This document shows, piece by piece, positions 1 through 7,432 of a stretch of DNA of 46,849 nucleotides. Location of the stretch: assembly GCA_903918885.1 (NCBI GenBank), contig CAIXFY010000077.1, positions 1 through 46,849 of the forward strand. The letters run 5' to 3'. The notes under the pieces are model-generated. The model was not told where the DNA came from, made no database searches, and saw only the letters and a list, made by a program, of their open reading frames with translations. The number at the start of each line of letters is the position of its first letter. Position 1 is the stretch's first letter. The DNA comes from an uncultured Verrucomicrobia subdivision 3 bacterium (GTDB lineage Bacteria; Verrucomicrobiota; Verrucomicrobiia; Limisphaerales; UBA11358). Position numbers and translations under genes: made by a program.

Positions 1-1
1 C

Positions 2-142
2 ACGCTTCTAGTATATGATTGCGTTGATGCAGCAATCGAGGCTGCTGCCCAATCAGGAGTAAAATTTGCCAATCAACAATATGGGGTGAATGGATTTAAT
101 GGAGCTCCACAATATTTGCCATACTATCTTGCGGGTCGGTAG
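2..142 (+). CDS. 3' end of an unrecognised protein gene (partial)
   Basis: An open frame enters from the left edge and stops at TAG 140-142, giving the last 46 residues of a protein (ends PYYLAGR). The tail is rich in Ala, Gln, Asn, Gly and Tyr and ends in a Tyr/Pro-rich stretch. I recognise no family. Codon use is more A/T-ending than in the core genes to the right, which fits DNA of different origin. It is followed by a gene-free repeat block and then ssrA, so it may be the last cargo gene of a mobile element. Coding status is inferred only from the uninterrupted frame. Confidence 0.45.
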   Translation, partial: TLLVYDCVDAAIEAAAQSGVKFANQQYGVNGFNGAPQYLPYYLAGR

Positions 143-672
143 TTACCACTTTCGTGATGTGAGAGTAATAGCGGCCTTCAAGCGAGAGGTGAAACTTCGT
201 AACTTGAAGTTGAACAAGTCGAATTGAGGCTGGTCTGTTTTCTAACCCATATCGTGGCACAAACTTCTTGCCACCTTGGGAATCCTTCGTTTTGTTGGGA
301 TTTCAGCACTTCTTGGTTTTTCAACTTGGTAGTTACAGGCATAATGTGTCAGTGCCCATTTTGGGAGAAAGAATCGGGCTTCCACAAATTTACAGGCATA
401 AGCTGGCACAAACTGCTTTTCTTGAAAACATCACTTTTATTGGGCTTTTTGCAAATCTGTATAAAATTAACCACAAGGCATAATGTGGCAGAAACTACAT
501 GAAAAAAACTTGATGTTGTTGAAATAGCTGTGAATAGGCTATTTTCAGAAGATAGGAAATTCCAAAAGGCGGACTTACAGGCATACCATGTCAGTGCTCA
601 ACTTACAGGCATAAAGTGGCAATCACTGCCACATTATGGGTTAACTCACACGATTCGTCACTATCTTCAAAG
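143..672. repeat. A+T-rich gene-free block with seven copies of a CATA-n2-GTGgCA motif
   Basis: This 530-bp stretch has no credible gene. A 12-bp core with consensus CATAatGTGgCA occurs in plus orientation at 248-259, 340-351, 397-408, 479-490, 582-593 and 610-621, and in minus orientation at 627-638. Four copies (340, 397, 582, 610) are preceded by TTACAGG. Spacing is irregular (92, 57, 82, 103 and 28 bp), and copies become denser and inverted next to ssrA. Several degenerate direct sites in a few hundred bases resemble the multiple transposase-binding sites at ends of Tn7/Tn5053-like or IS21-like elements. The minus strand at 660 begins with TGACGAATCG, a possible terminus. The element identity is inference; the repeats are directly visible. 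Confidence 0.6.
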
Positions 673-1025
673 TGGTGGAGGCGGCGGGAATTGAACCCGC
701 GTCCCAAGTCAACCTACCAGCCGCGACTACATGCTTATCCCAAGTAATTTTTTCTGCTATGCGATGGCGCTTGAGCTCGAGTCGCACTGCCTAGTCCGCA
801 TGATAAGATCTCGATTGCTGACGCGCGGTCTCCGTCCTCAATCATGCCTGCTGTTGCGTCCATCCACCGTAGCAGGTGTCCAATGGCGGACGTCGGGGCC
901 TTAGGCCGCGAGGGCTAGTTCTTCGTTAGCTTTTTGGTTTTGATGCGAATGATTTACGAGGCCAACGCATCGTCCTCGGCATGCCGCCTCTGGCGTGTTC
1001 ACATGGTCGAAACCAGTGCGCCCCC
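673..1025 (-). ncRNA. ssrA: tmRNA (transfer-messenger RNA)
   Basis: Rescues stalled ribosomes by adding a degradation tag. The tRNA-like half is clear on the minus strand: 5' GGGGGCG (1025-1019) pairs with CGCCTCC before A-CCA at the 3' end, with one G-U pair, and the T arm GCGGG-TTCAATT-CCCGC lies at about 684-700. The CCA is encoded (673-675). The tag frame ends at TAA (complement of 901-903). Reading back from it gives ANEELALAA if the resume codon is GCT at 930-928, matching the usual A-N-...-ALAA pattern. Length is 353 nt, normal for a one-piece tmRNA. The resume codon is inferred from the tag. Confidence 0.95.
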
Positions 1026-1039
1026 ATCAATCGGCAACC

Positions 1040-1070
1040 TTATCATCCGCCAATCCTCCCGCCGGGTCAA
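1040..1070 (-). promoter_or_regulatory. Candidate sigma-70 promoter for ssrA
   Basis: On the minus strand TTGACC (1070-1065) is followed after 19 bp by TGATAA (1045-1040), about 14 bp before the mature tmRNA 5' end. The spacer is slightly long and RNase P trims tmRNA precursors, so the start site is not fixed. Found by inspection only. Confidence 0.4.
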
Positions 1071-1140
1071 ATCCAGAATCGTCGGTGAAAAAATTCATAG
1101 CGATTCGGCGAAGTTGTGTGCGGCTGGTTGCCGCTCGCAA

Positions 1141-2466
1141 TCACGGTGATTTGATAAGGTAAAACCTTTTTTGGAAATTGGTCGTGGCAGTTTGGAGAAT
1201 GGCGTTAGTGCTACCGAAGGTGCCGCTGTCCAAGGCGGTCCACGATGTCCGCGGCAAGGCTAAATCATCGGAGGCCAGCACATGATAGGTCTGACCCGGC
1301 GAGCCGGAGAACGTCAACTGCAAGCCACCCCCGCCCGACAGCATCGTTTCCCCCACGACCGTCGGCGTGGATAGAAACAAGTCGCTCAAGTCATTTACCG
1401 TGGCGACGTCGTTGTATCCACTGCCCGAGGCCTTGGTCTCAGTGCCGGGGATTGAATTGCTCAAGTAAACCAGTCCGAAAATCTGCTCCATGGTTTTGAT
1501 GTCAGAGGAATGGTTCAGTTCCACATTGCTGGCGTAGGCGTTGCCTTTGGCCAACGGAGAAACGATGATTTCGCCGATGGTTTGGTTCGTTGTGTCGCCG
1601 CCCTCGGATTCATCCCACCAGATAATGATAACACCCTGATTTTGATACGCGGATGACGCCATGACTTTCGGGACGAGGATGGAAAGAAAATTGTCGCCCT
1701 GAGCGATGGCGGCCTGATCACCGGTGTAACCTACGCCATGATAGGTGAAGCCTGCGCTCAACGCACTGTGCTGGTCGTTAAATTGGTTGGGCGTGATCCA
1801 ATTGTATCGGCCAATCGCATTGTTCGTCAGGTCTTTCAAGAAATTCGTCAGTGCAAATACGTTTTGCGTCTGCGTGTCGTTGTAGAACGCCATCGGGTTG
1901 TGCTTTACGGCATAATCATATTGCGAGGTGCCGTAGTAGGAATTGTTTGCACCGGTGGAACCGGAGGCGTTGTTGGTCGGACTGGCGGCGCGTTCCAAAT
2001 CCTCCTGATAACTTTTCCATGCGACGCCCGCCGCATTCAACTGGCGCGTGAGATGGTTGTTGGTAAAGACATTGTTGTTCGCCGCACGCGGTTCGTTGTC
2101 CGTGTGAATTCCGAAATCCGTTCCGCCTTCGGCCCAGACATAGTTCGGCTCGGACGGATGCACGCCGACGCCGGCGTTGTAATACTTCGCGGCGTAGGAA
2201 ACCTGCACGGCGTTCGAGTTGCCGGGCGTAATCAGGCTGTTGATATAAGGCGCGGCGGGATTGGTGAAAATCTGCTGCGGGCTTGAGGTCGGGGTGGGTT
2301 GCTTGAAGTTATGATTTTCCATCGCAATCACGAACACGGTCTTCACTTGCTGCAAAACCGTCACGGCGTGAGCAGGGATGATTCCCAAGACGACCAGCAG
2401 CACGGCGGCAAACAGGCCCAATCGCCGAACTTGCCGCGCGGAGCAGATGAAACAAGAGTCAACCAT
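1141..2466 (-). CDS. Secreted phosphoesterase (phospholipase C / acid phosphatase family)
   Basis: Likely hydrolyses phosphate esters outside the cytoplasm. The hydrophobic run RLGLFAAVLLVVLGIIPAHA is a signal peptide. The body has the PF04185-type signatures: VIAMENHNF near the start of the mature protein, GVHPSEPNYVWAEGG, and IIIWWDESEGGD followed by HSSDIKTMEQ, which supply metal and active-site ligands in this family. The last ~70 residues (LTFSGSPGQTYHVLASDDL to FYLIKSP) form a separate beta-rich domain common at the C-terminus of exported verrucomicrobial proteins. I chose ATG at 2466; an upstream TTG at 2502 would add 12 residues. It stands alone between ssrA and ftsY. The exact substrate is unknown. 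Confidence 0.85.
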   Translation of the reverse strand: MVDSCFICSARQVRRLGLFAAVLLVVLGIIPAHAVTVLQQVKTVFVIAMENHNFKQPTPTSSPQQIFTNPAAPYINSLITPGNSNAVQVSYAAKYYNAGVGVHPSEPNYVWAEGGTDFGIHTDNEPRAANNNVFTNNHLTRQLNAAGVAWKSYQEDLERAASPTNNASGSTGANNSYYGTSQYDYAVKHNPMAFYNDTQTQNVFALTNFLKDLTNNAIGRYNWITPNQFNDQHSALSAGFTYHGVGYTGDQAAIAQGDNFLSILVPKVMASSAYQNQGVIIIWWDESEGGDTTNQTIGEIIVSPLAKGNAYASNVELNHSSDIKTMEQIFGLVYLSNSIPGTETKASGSGYNDVATVNDLSDLFLSTPTVVGETMLSGGGGLQLTFSGSPGQTYHVLASDDLALPRTSWTALDSGTFGSTNAILQTATTNFQKRFYLIKSP

Positions 2467-2555
2467 CGAAGGCAACGTAGCTGCACCTAGCAAAAGGTTC
2501 AAACGGAAAGGTCCGCCCGCCAGATAAAGATTAACGACGGCTGAATCTAAAATGT

Positions 2556-3467
2556 CTATTCCTCAAACAACGCCTGCGCAAATTGTTTCGCATCGAAGGG
2601 CTGCAAGTCGTCCGGCTGTTCGCCGAGGCCGATGAATTTGATTGGCAGGCCGAGTTCTTTTTGAATCGCCACGACCATGCCGCCTTTGCTCGTGCCGTCC
2701 AGCTTGGTCACGATGAGGCCGGTGAGCGGCACGGCCTTGTGAAATTCGCGCGCCTGGTTCAGCGCATTCATGCCCGTGCTGCCGTCGAGCACTAGCAATA
2801 CTTCATGCGGTGCGCCCGCGAGCTGTTTGCCGATGACGCGATGGAGCTTCTGCAATTCCTGCATCAGATTGTGCTTCGTGTGCAAACGCCCCGCCGTATC
2901 AATGAAAAGATAATCCACCTTGCGCGCGAGGGCGGCGGTCACGGCGTCGTGCGCCACGGAGGCCGCGTCGGAGCCGTAGGCACTGGCGATCACCTCGACC
3001 TTGAGCCGCGCGCCCCAGAGCTTGAGCTGTTCGATGGCGGCGGCGCGAAAGGTATCACACGCGGCGAGCAGCACGGATTTTTTCTGCGTTTGAAAATAAT
3101 GCGCCAGCTTCGCGCTCGTGGTGGTTTTGCCGGTTCCGTTCACACCAACAATCGAAACCACGCAAAGCCCGCCGGGAATTTCTTTGAGCTTGGGATTGTT
3201 TGTCGCAAGACTTTTTCCAATTTCCGCGTGGGCGATAGCGAGATAATCCAAACCCGCCGCGCCTTGCGATTCGTAGGCTTTTTTCACCGCCGTGACAATC
3301 TGCGTGGTCATCGCCATGCCCAGATCGGCGGCGATGAGCGCGTGTTCGATTTCTTCCAGTGACTCGGCGGTGAGTTTGGGCGAACGCGTGACGATGCGCT
3401 TAATTTCGTGCGTGAGCTTGGCGTGCGTCTTGGCGAGGCCGGCTTTGAATTTGGAAAAGAGACCCAT
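2556..3467 (-). CDS. ftsY: Signal recognition particle receptor FtsY
   Basis: GTPase that docks the SRP-ribosome complex at the inner membrane, partner of Ffh (encoded at 45148-46491). At 303 residues it is a compact form with almost no acidic A domain. A short N domain (about 1-95) precedes the NG GTPase: P loop GVNGTGKTT at 108-116, DTFRAAA at 138-144, DTAGR at 190-194 and TKLDG at 254-258. ATG at 3467. The gene is followed by the phosphoesterase and preceded by a 137-bp repeat-rich gap. FtsY rather than Ffh because it lacks a methionine-rich M domain. Confidence 0.96.
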   Translation of the reverse strand: MGLFSKFKAGLAKTHAKLTHEIKRIVTRSPKLTAESLEEIEHALIAADLGMAMTTQIVTAVKKAYESQGAAGLDYLAIAHAEIGKSLATNNPKLKEIPGGLCVVSIVGVNGTGKTTTSAKLAHYFQTQKKSVLLAACDTFRAAAIEQLKLWGARLKVEVIASAYGSDAASVAHDAVTAALARKVDYLFIDTAGRLHTKHNLMQELQKLHRVIGKQLAGAPHEVLLVLDGSTGMNALNQAREFHKAVPLTGLIVTKLDGTSKGGMVVAIQKELGLPIKFIGLGEQPDDLQPFDAKQFAQALFEE

Positions 3468-3476
3468 GAGAAATTT

Positions 3477-3592
3477 AACCGCAGATAACCGCAGATAGAT
3501 GCAGATAAAAAATTAAATCCGCGAATTTCGCCAAATGCCGCGAATTATTTCCGGCCAAGTTTAATTCGTGTAAATTAGCGAAATTCGCGGAT
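3477..3592. repeat. 10-mer tandem repeat and 15-bp inverted repeat between ftsY and the PHP gene
   Basis: The gap contains three near-tandem copies of ACCGCAGATA (about 3478-3507). These are followed by a perfect 15-bp inverted repeat, ATCCGCGAATTTCGC at 3517-3531 and its complement at 3578-3592, separated by 46 bp. Both are directly visible. They resemble other short intergenic repeats in this window and have no evident gene function; the inverted repeat could form a hairpin in the transcript. Confidence 0.6.
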
Positions 3593-3604
3593 AAAAATTC
3601 GGGC

Positions 3605-4453
3605 TTATTTGTGTCCATTCGTAGTTTTAGATTTTCGTTCGGCGACTTTGGCTTTAAGTTTTTCGACGTGGTCGTAAGGTAACTTCACCGTGCCGATAAG
3701 CGGCTGCTTCTTGCTGAAACCGTGGCAGTCGCTGCCGCCCGTGACGAGCAAATCGTATTTCTCGGCAATCTCCAGATAGCGCTCGCTCATCACGGTGGAA
3801 TGTTTCGTGTGAAAACATTCAATACCGTCGAGCCCCGCCTTCACGAGATCAGGAATGATGTCGTCGGTGCGGTTCAAACCCGGATGCGCCATTACCGCGA
3901 GTCCGCCCGCTTGATGAATCAGTTCCACCGCCTCGAGCGCCGACATCTTTGTCTTGGGCACCCAAGCTGGGCGGCCTTTCTTGAGATATTTTTCAAACGC
4001 GTCGTCCAAGTTGCTGATGAGCTTTTCCTTCACCAGCGCGCGGGCGACGTGCGGCCGGCCGGGCGATTTGCAGTTCGCCAGCGCAAATACGGACTCAGCT
4101 TTCAGCGGAATACCGAGTTTGTTCAACGCGGCGCACATCTCGTTGATGCGATTTTGTCGCACAGCTTGAAATTGGCCGATGCGGTCGAGCAGCACGCGGT
4201 TTTTGGTATCGAGAAAATAGCCGAGGACGTGGACTTCCGTGTCCTCATGTTCCGCCGTGAGTTCCGCGCCGGCAATAAATTCCATCTTCACATTCGCGCA
4301 CGCAGCGGAGGCGCGGGCGCAGCCCTCGACCGAATCATGGTCGGTCAACGCGATGCACGCGAGTCCGGCATTTTGTGCGCGCAATACGAGTTCCTCCGGC
4401 GTAAACGTGCCATCAGAAAATTGCGTATGCAGATGGAGATCCGCGAATTTCAT
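3605..4453 (-). CDS. PHP-domain phosphoesterase (RNase AM / nucleoside 3',5'-bisphosphate phosphatase type)
   Basis: A 282-residue PHP-fold metallophosphoesterase related to E. coli YciV/TrpH, which removes 5' or 3' phosphates from nucleotides and trims RNA ends. Metal-binding motifs are DLHLHTQFSDGT at 5-16, ALTDHDSVEG at about 35-45, a GAELTAE segment, VMAHPGL and TGGSDCHG near the C-terminus. The start codon overlaps the nusB stop in an ATGA junction at 4450-4453, so the two genes are probably translationally coupled. Family is secure; the substrate is inferred from relatives. Confidence 0.85.
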   Translation of the reverse strand: MKFADLHLHTQFSDGTFTPEELVLRAQNAGLACIALTDHDSVEGCARASAACANVKMEFIAGAELTAEHEDTEVHVLGYFLDTKNRVLLDRIGQFQAVRQNRINEMCAALNKLGIPLKAESVFALANCKSPGRPHVARALVKEKLISNLDDAFEKYLKKGRPAWVPKTKMSALEAVELIHQAGGLAVMAHPGLNRTDDIIPDLVKAGLDGIECFHTKHSTVMSERYLEIAEKYDLLVTGGSDCHGFSKKQPLIGTVKLPYDHVEKLKAKVAERKSKTTNGHK

Positions 4454-4950
4454 TTCACATTGCGCGCCGGCCGGAGAATTTCCCCGCGCACCTTGTCAAG
4501 AATGCCGTTGACAAACTTGCCGCTGTCCTCGGTGGAAAATTTCTTCGCGATGTCCACGGCTTCGTTGATGCTGACTACCGGTGGAATGTCCTCGCGATGC
4601 AGCATTTCAAAAATCGCCAGCCGCATCACATTGCGATCCACGACGGCGATGCGGTGGAAATCCCAGTTCTTGGCGTGTTTCTTGATGATTTCGTCAATCG
4701 CGTCGCGGTGCTGGAGCACGCCCTTGATGAGCGGCTCGGAAAACAGTCGCAGCTCCGCTTCCTCGACGGTGGGCGGCGGCAGCTCGGTGACTTCGCCCCA
4801 TTTGGCGGCGCCCTTTTCGTCCTCGATGGCGGCGGCGCGCTGGGAATTCCAGAACGTTGCCAGCTCCAGCTCCAAGTCGGCCGGCGGGTTCAGGTCGTGC
4901 TGGAACAAAAATTGCACTGCGCGTTCGCGCGCTTCGCGTCGTTTTCCCAT
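4450..4950 (-). CDS. nusB: Transcription antitermination factor NusB
   Basis: RNA-binding partner of NusE/S10 in rRNA antitermination complexes. At 166 residues it begins MGKRREARERAVQFLFQHD, the usual helical NusB opening, and ends VNGILDKVRGEILRP, matching the conserved FVNGVLDKV region. The frame stays open for 45 codons upstream, but those translate the AAAGTCC-type intergenic repeat, so ATG at 4950 is the sensible start. It is the first gene of a pair with the PHP phosphatase. Confidence 0.92.
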   Translation of the reverse strand: MGKRREARERAVQFLFQHDLNPPADLELELATFWNSQRAAAIEDEKGAAKWGEVTELPPPTVEEAELRLFSEPLIKGVLQHRDAIDEIIKKHAKNWDFHRIAVVDRNVMRLAIFEMLHREDIPPVVSINEAVDIAKKFSTEDSGKFVNGILDKVRGEILRPARNVK

Positions 4951-5042
4951 AAGCCCAAGTCTAAAGTCTAAAGCCCAAAGTCCAAAGCCCAAAGTCGCGT
5001 GATGTGCAGCCAACTTTGGACATTGGACTTTAGACTTTGGAC
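4951..5042. repeat. 7-mer tandem repeat block (AAAGTCY), partly inverted
   Basis: Tandem 7-mers of the type CTAAAGT / CCAAAGY fill 4951-4995, and the complementary series (ACTTTGG, ACTTTAG) fills 5013-5042, so the block can fold on itself. It occupies the whole divergent gap between nusB (start 4950) and gloA (start 5060), where promoters should lie. The same 7-mer family recurs inside tsaC at 32349-32376. Confidence 0.75.
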
Positions 5043-5059
5043 TGATAAATTTCCGCGCC

Positions 5060-5440
5060 ATGAAAGTCGGAAAACTTTTGCACACGCGCTACCGCGTGAA
5101 CGATCTGGAGCGCACGGTGAAATTTTACCGCGACGTCCTCGGCCTCGCCGAGGTCAAGCGCCACAAGTCGCCGCGCGGCTCGGAACTGGTTTTCATGCAG
5201 GCGGACGGCAGCGCGGAACTCATCGAGCTTTGCCATTTTCCCGGCAGTGAACCCGTGAAATGCCAGCCCGACCTCACACATCTGGCGTTCGAGGTGGACA
5301 GTCTCGCGGAATTTGAAAAACACCTCGCCGCGCACGGCCTGAAATTTTCCGATGGCCCGACGACCAGCTCCACCGGCACAACCTTCGCCTTCATTGACGC
5401 GCCCGAAGGCTACGAAATCGAATTAATTCAAAAGAAATAA
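5060..5440 (+). CDS. gloA: Lactoylglutathione lyase (glyoxalase I) family protein
   Basis: Converts the hemithioacetal of methylglyoxal and a thiol to the lactoyl thioester. The 126-residue protein has the two beta-alpha-beta-beta-beta modules of the VOC fold. Likely metal ligands line up with E. coli GloA: His8 (LLHTRYRV), Glu56 (ELIEL), His74 (LTHLAFEV) and Glu121 (YEIELI). It is divergent from nusB across a repeat block and followed by a palindromic repeat. The thiol used by this organism is not known from the sequence. Confidence 0.85.
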   Translation: MKVGKLLHTRYRVNDLERTVKFYRDVLGLAEVKRHKSPRGSELVFMQADGSAELIELCHFPGSEPVKCQPDLTHLAFEVDSLAEFEKHLAAHGLKFSDGPTTSSTGTTFAFIDAPEGYEIELIQKK

Positions 5441-5442
5441 TC

Positions 5443-5491
5443 TGTAGTGGCGGTCTGTGACCGTCGGCGGCGCTCACAGAGCGCCGCTACA
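5443..5491. repeat. REP-like palindrome downstream of gloA
   Basis: Two 21-nt arms (5443-5463 and 5471-5491) are complementary at 18 of 21 positions around a GTCGGCG-type loop. The arms read TGTAGtGGCGgTCTGTGA and its complement. The hairpin starts just after the gloA stop and could act as a transcript end, but it lacks a T run. The form is typical of scattered REP elements. Confidence 0.6.
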
Positions 5492-5516
5492 ACTTAAAAT
5501 TAAAAACTAAATTAAA

Positions 5517-6416
5517 ATGAGCGTTCTCATCGTCGGCACCACCGCACTCGATTCCATCAAAACTCCCACGAAAGAAAACCCGCGTTTGCTCGGCGGTTCG
5601 GCCAGCCATGCCGCGGTCGCGGCCAGCTTTTTCTCGCCGGTGAAACTTGTCGGTGGCGTGGGTGAAGATTTTCCGCCGAAATATATCCAGCTTTACAAGA
5701 AGCACGGCATTGACCTCGCCGGCCTGCAGATTTTGCCGGGCAAAACTTTTCACTGGTCAGGCGAATACGAAGTGAACATGAACAACCGCCGCACGCTGGC
5801 GACCGAACTTGGTGTGATCGAAACCTTTCAGCCAATTCTGCCCGCCGCCTATCAAAACACTCAATTCGTTTTGCTCGGCAACATCGCGCCGGCCTTGCAG
5901 ATTTCCGTGCTCGACCAGATGAAGAAGCCGAAATTCGTCGTCGCCGACTCGATGGATTTGTGGCTCAACATCGCGCTCGCTGATTTGCTCAAGCTGCTCA
6001 AGCGCGTGGATGGTTTCGTGCTCAATGACAGCGAAGCTGAATTGCTGACCAAGGAAGATAACCTGTTCGTCGCGCTGAAAAAAATCCACAAGCTCGGACC
6101 GAAATACGTCATCATCAAAAAAGGTTCGCACGGCTCGATTCTCTCCGGCCCGAAAGGCGTGTTCATCTGCCCCGCGTATCCGCTGCACACCGTCGAAGAC
6201 CCGACCGGCGCGGGCGATTCCTTTGTCGGCGGCCTGATGGGTTATCTCGCCACGGCCAAAGGTTCGATTGATGCGAACATCCGCCGCGCGATGGTTTACG
6301 GCAGCGTCACCGCGTCATTTTGCTGCGAAGGTTTTGGCCTCAACGCCACGACAAAAGCTAAGCGCACAGACATCGAGAAGCGCGTGAAGGAACTGGAGAA
6401 GCTGACGAAGTTTTAG
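5517..6416 (+). CDS. PfkB family carbohydrate or nucleoside kinase
   Basis: Cytoplasmic ATP-dependent sugar/nucleoside kinase of the ribokinase fold, 299 residues. The N-terminal substrate-binding GG lies at 26-27 (LLGGSASHAAVA), and the C-terminal signature DPTGAGDSF spans 228-236, with Asp234 the expected catalytic base. NDSEAELLT at about 170-178 is the usual family motif before the ATP site. The substrate cannot be told from sequence; it could be adenosine, ribose or a related sugar. The next gene, an M23 peptidase, starts 17 bp downstream. Confidence 0.85.
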   Translation: MSVLIVGTTALDSIKTPTKENPRLLGGSASHAAVAASFFSPVKLVGGVGEDFPPKYIQLYKKHGIDLAGLQILPGKTFHWSGEYEVNMNNRRTLATELGVIETFQPILPAAYQNTQFVLLGNIAPALQISVLDQMKKPKFVVADSMDLWLNIALADLLKLLKRVDGFVLNDSEAELLTKEDNLFVALKKIHKLGPKYVIIKKGSHGSILSGPKGVFICPAYPLHTVEDPTGAGDSFVGGLMGYLATAKGSIDANIRRAMVYGSVTASFCCEGFGLNATTKAKRTDIEKRVKELEKLTKF

Positions 6417-6433
6417 CAATCGCAGAAAAACAG

Positions 6434-7405
6434 ATGAATAAACGAGCCAAGAATTTTTTGCTCTGGGGCGGCTGGCTGGTGATTGTTTTTGTTTTGTGCA
6501 AAAACAAAAAATTTCTCGTTACACTTGTTTGGATATTCTCATGGAGTTGGTTTGGTGGCGTTGTTAATTGGTTGTTAAGTCTCAAGAAAAGAAAAAAGAC
6601 CGATAGCGAATGCGTTTCCGAATCCGATCCGCGTTTTGACACGCCAAAAAAAGCCTTCGCCATGCTTTTCAATTACCACATTTCAAATCTGCTTTTCTAT
6701 CTCAACCCATTGCTTGTGACGCAGAGTTTTCTTCAAATAGCCGGAATGATTTCGGAAAAAATCCTTGGTCATCCGGTTCTGGAAGCGGGGCAATACAGGC
6801 AGAAGATGAATTATATTTTGCCGGTTGGAGGCGAGTGGCAGGTGTCTAACGGCGGCGTCACAAAAGAAACCTCTCATTCTTGGGGCAACCCAAGCCAGCG
6901 TTTCGCTTATGACCTTGTGAAATATGGTCCAAACGGGCGTTCGTTTGACGGCGATGGACGTAAACTTGAAGATTATTTTTGTTTTGACGCGCCGATTTTC
7001 GCACCCGCTGACGGCGTGGTAGTCAAGGCACGCGATGGAATCCGCGACGCGCCCCACGTTGGAACATTTTGGATGGATTGGCTGACGCAAAACATCGCGG
7101 GGAATTCCGTGCTCATCAAACACGCGGACGGAGAATTCTGTCTGCTGGCACATTTGAAATGCGGTTCTGTGCAAGTAAAAGCCGGCCAGATAGTGAAGCA
7201 AGGACAGGAAGTCGGCCGTTGCGGACATTCCGGAAATTCAACTGAGCCGCATTTGCATTTTCAATTTCAAGACGGTGAGAGTTTTTATTTCAGCAGCGGC
7301 CTGCCGATTAAATTCAACGGTTTCTCGCTCAAAACCGACGAACAGAAAAATTTTGTTGAACAGGATTATATTTCGAAAAACACATTTGTTTCCTTTGACG
7401 GGTGA
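6434..7405 (+). CDS. Membrane-anchored M23 (LytM-like) peptidase, probably with altered metal site
   Basis: A 323-residue protein with N-terminal hydrophobic segments (LLWGGWLVIVFVLC and LVWIFSWSWFGGVVNWLL) and a C-terminal M23 beta fold. Recognisable are APIFAPADGVVVKARDG, LLAHLKCGSV, VKQGQEVGRCGHSGNS and EPHLHFQF, which carry the C-terminal HxH zinc ligands. The first ligand motif HxxxD reads RFAYD here, so the usual His is Arg. It may be a degenerate or regulatory family member instead of an active endopeptidase. Likely role is peptidoglycan remodelling or its control. Convergent with mqnA, 27 bp apart. Confidence 0.75.
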   Translation: MNKRAKNFLLWGGWLVIVFVLCKNKKFLVTLVWIFSWSWFGGVVNWLLSLKKRKKTDSECVSESDPRFDTPKKAFAMLFNYHISNLLFYLNPLLVTQSFLQIAGMISEKILGHPVLEAGQYRQKMNYILPVGGEWQVSNGGVTKETSHSWGNPSQRFAYDLVKYGPNGRSFDGDGRKLEDYFCFDAPIFAPADGVVVKARDGIRDAPHVGTFWMDWLTQNIAGNSVLIKHADGEFCLLAHLKCGSVQVKAGQIVKQGQEVGRCGHSGNSTEPHLHFQFQDGESFYFSSGLPIKFNGFSLKTDEQKNFVEQDYISKNTFVSFDG

Positions 7406-7432
7406 TTTTCCCCGTCCGCTTCCTTCGGAAAA

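Noticed and set aside
224-502. Open frames of 71-92 codons in the block left of ssrA
   Set aside because: They translate the CATA/GTGGCA repeats, have no ribosome-binding site and show no recognisable protein features.
248-638. Possible CRISPR array
   Set aside because: The repeats are short, degenerate, irregularly spaced and one is inverted; no cas gene is present.
3722-5002. Long plus-strand frame of 426 codons
   Set aside because: It runs antisense to the PHP gene and nusB, which have clear family motifs; a result of high G+C at third positions.
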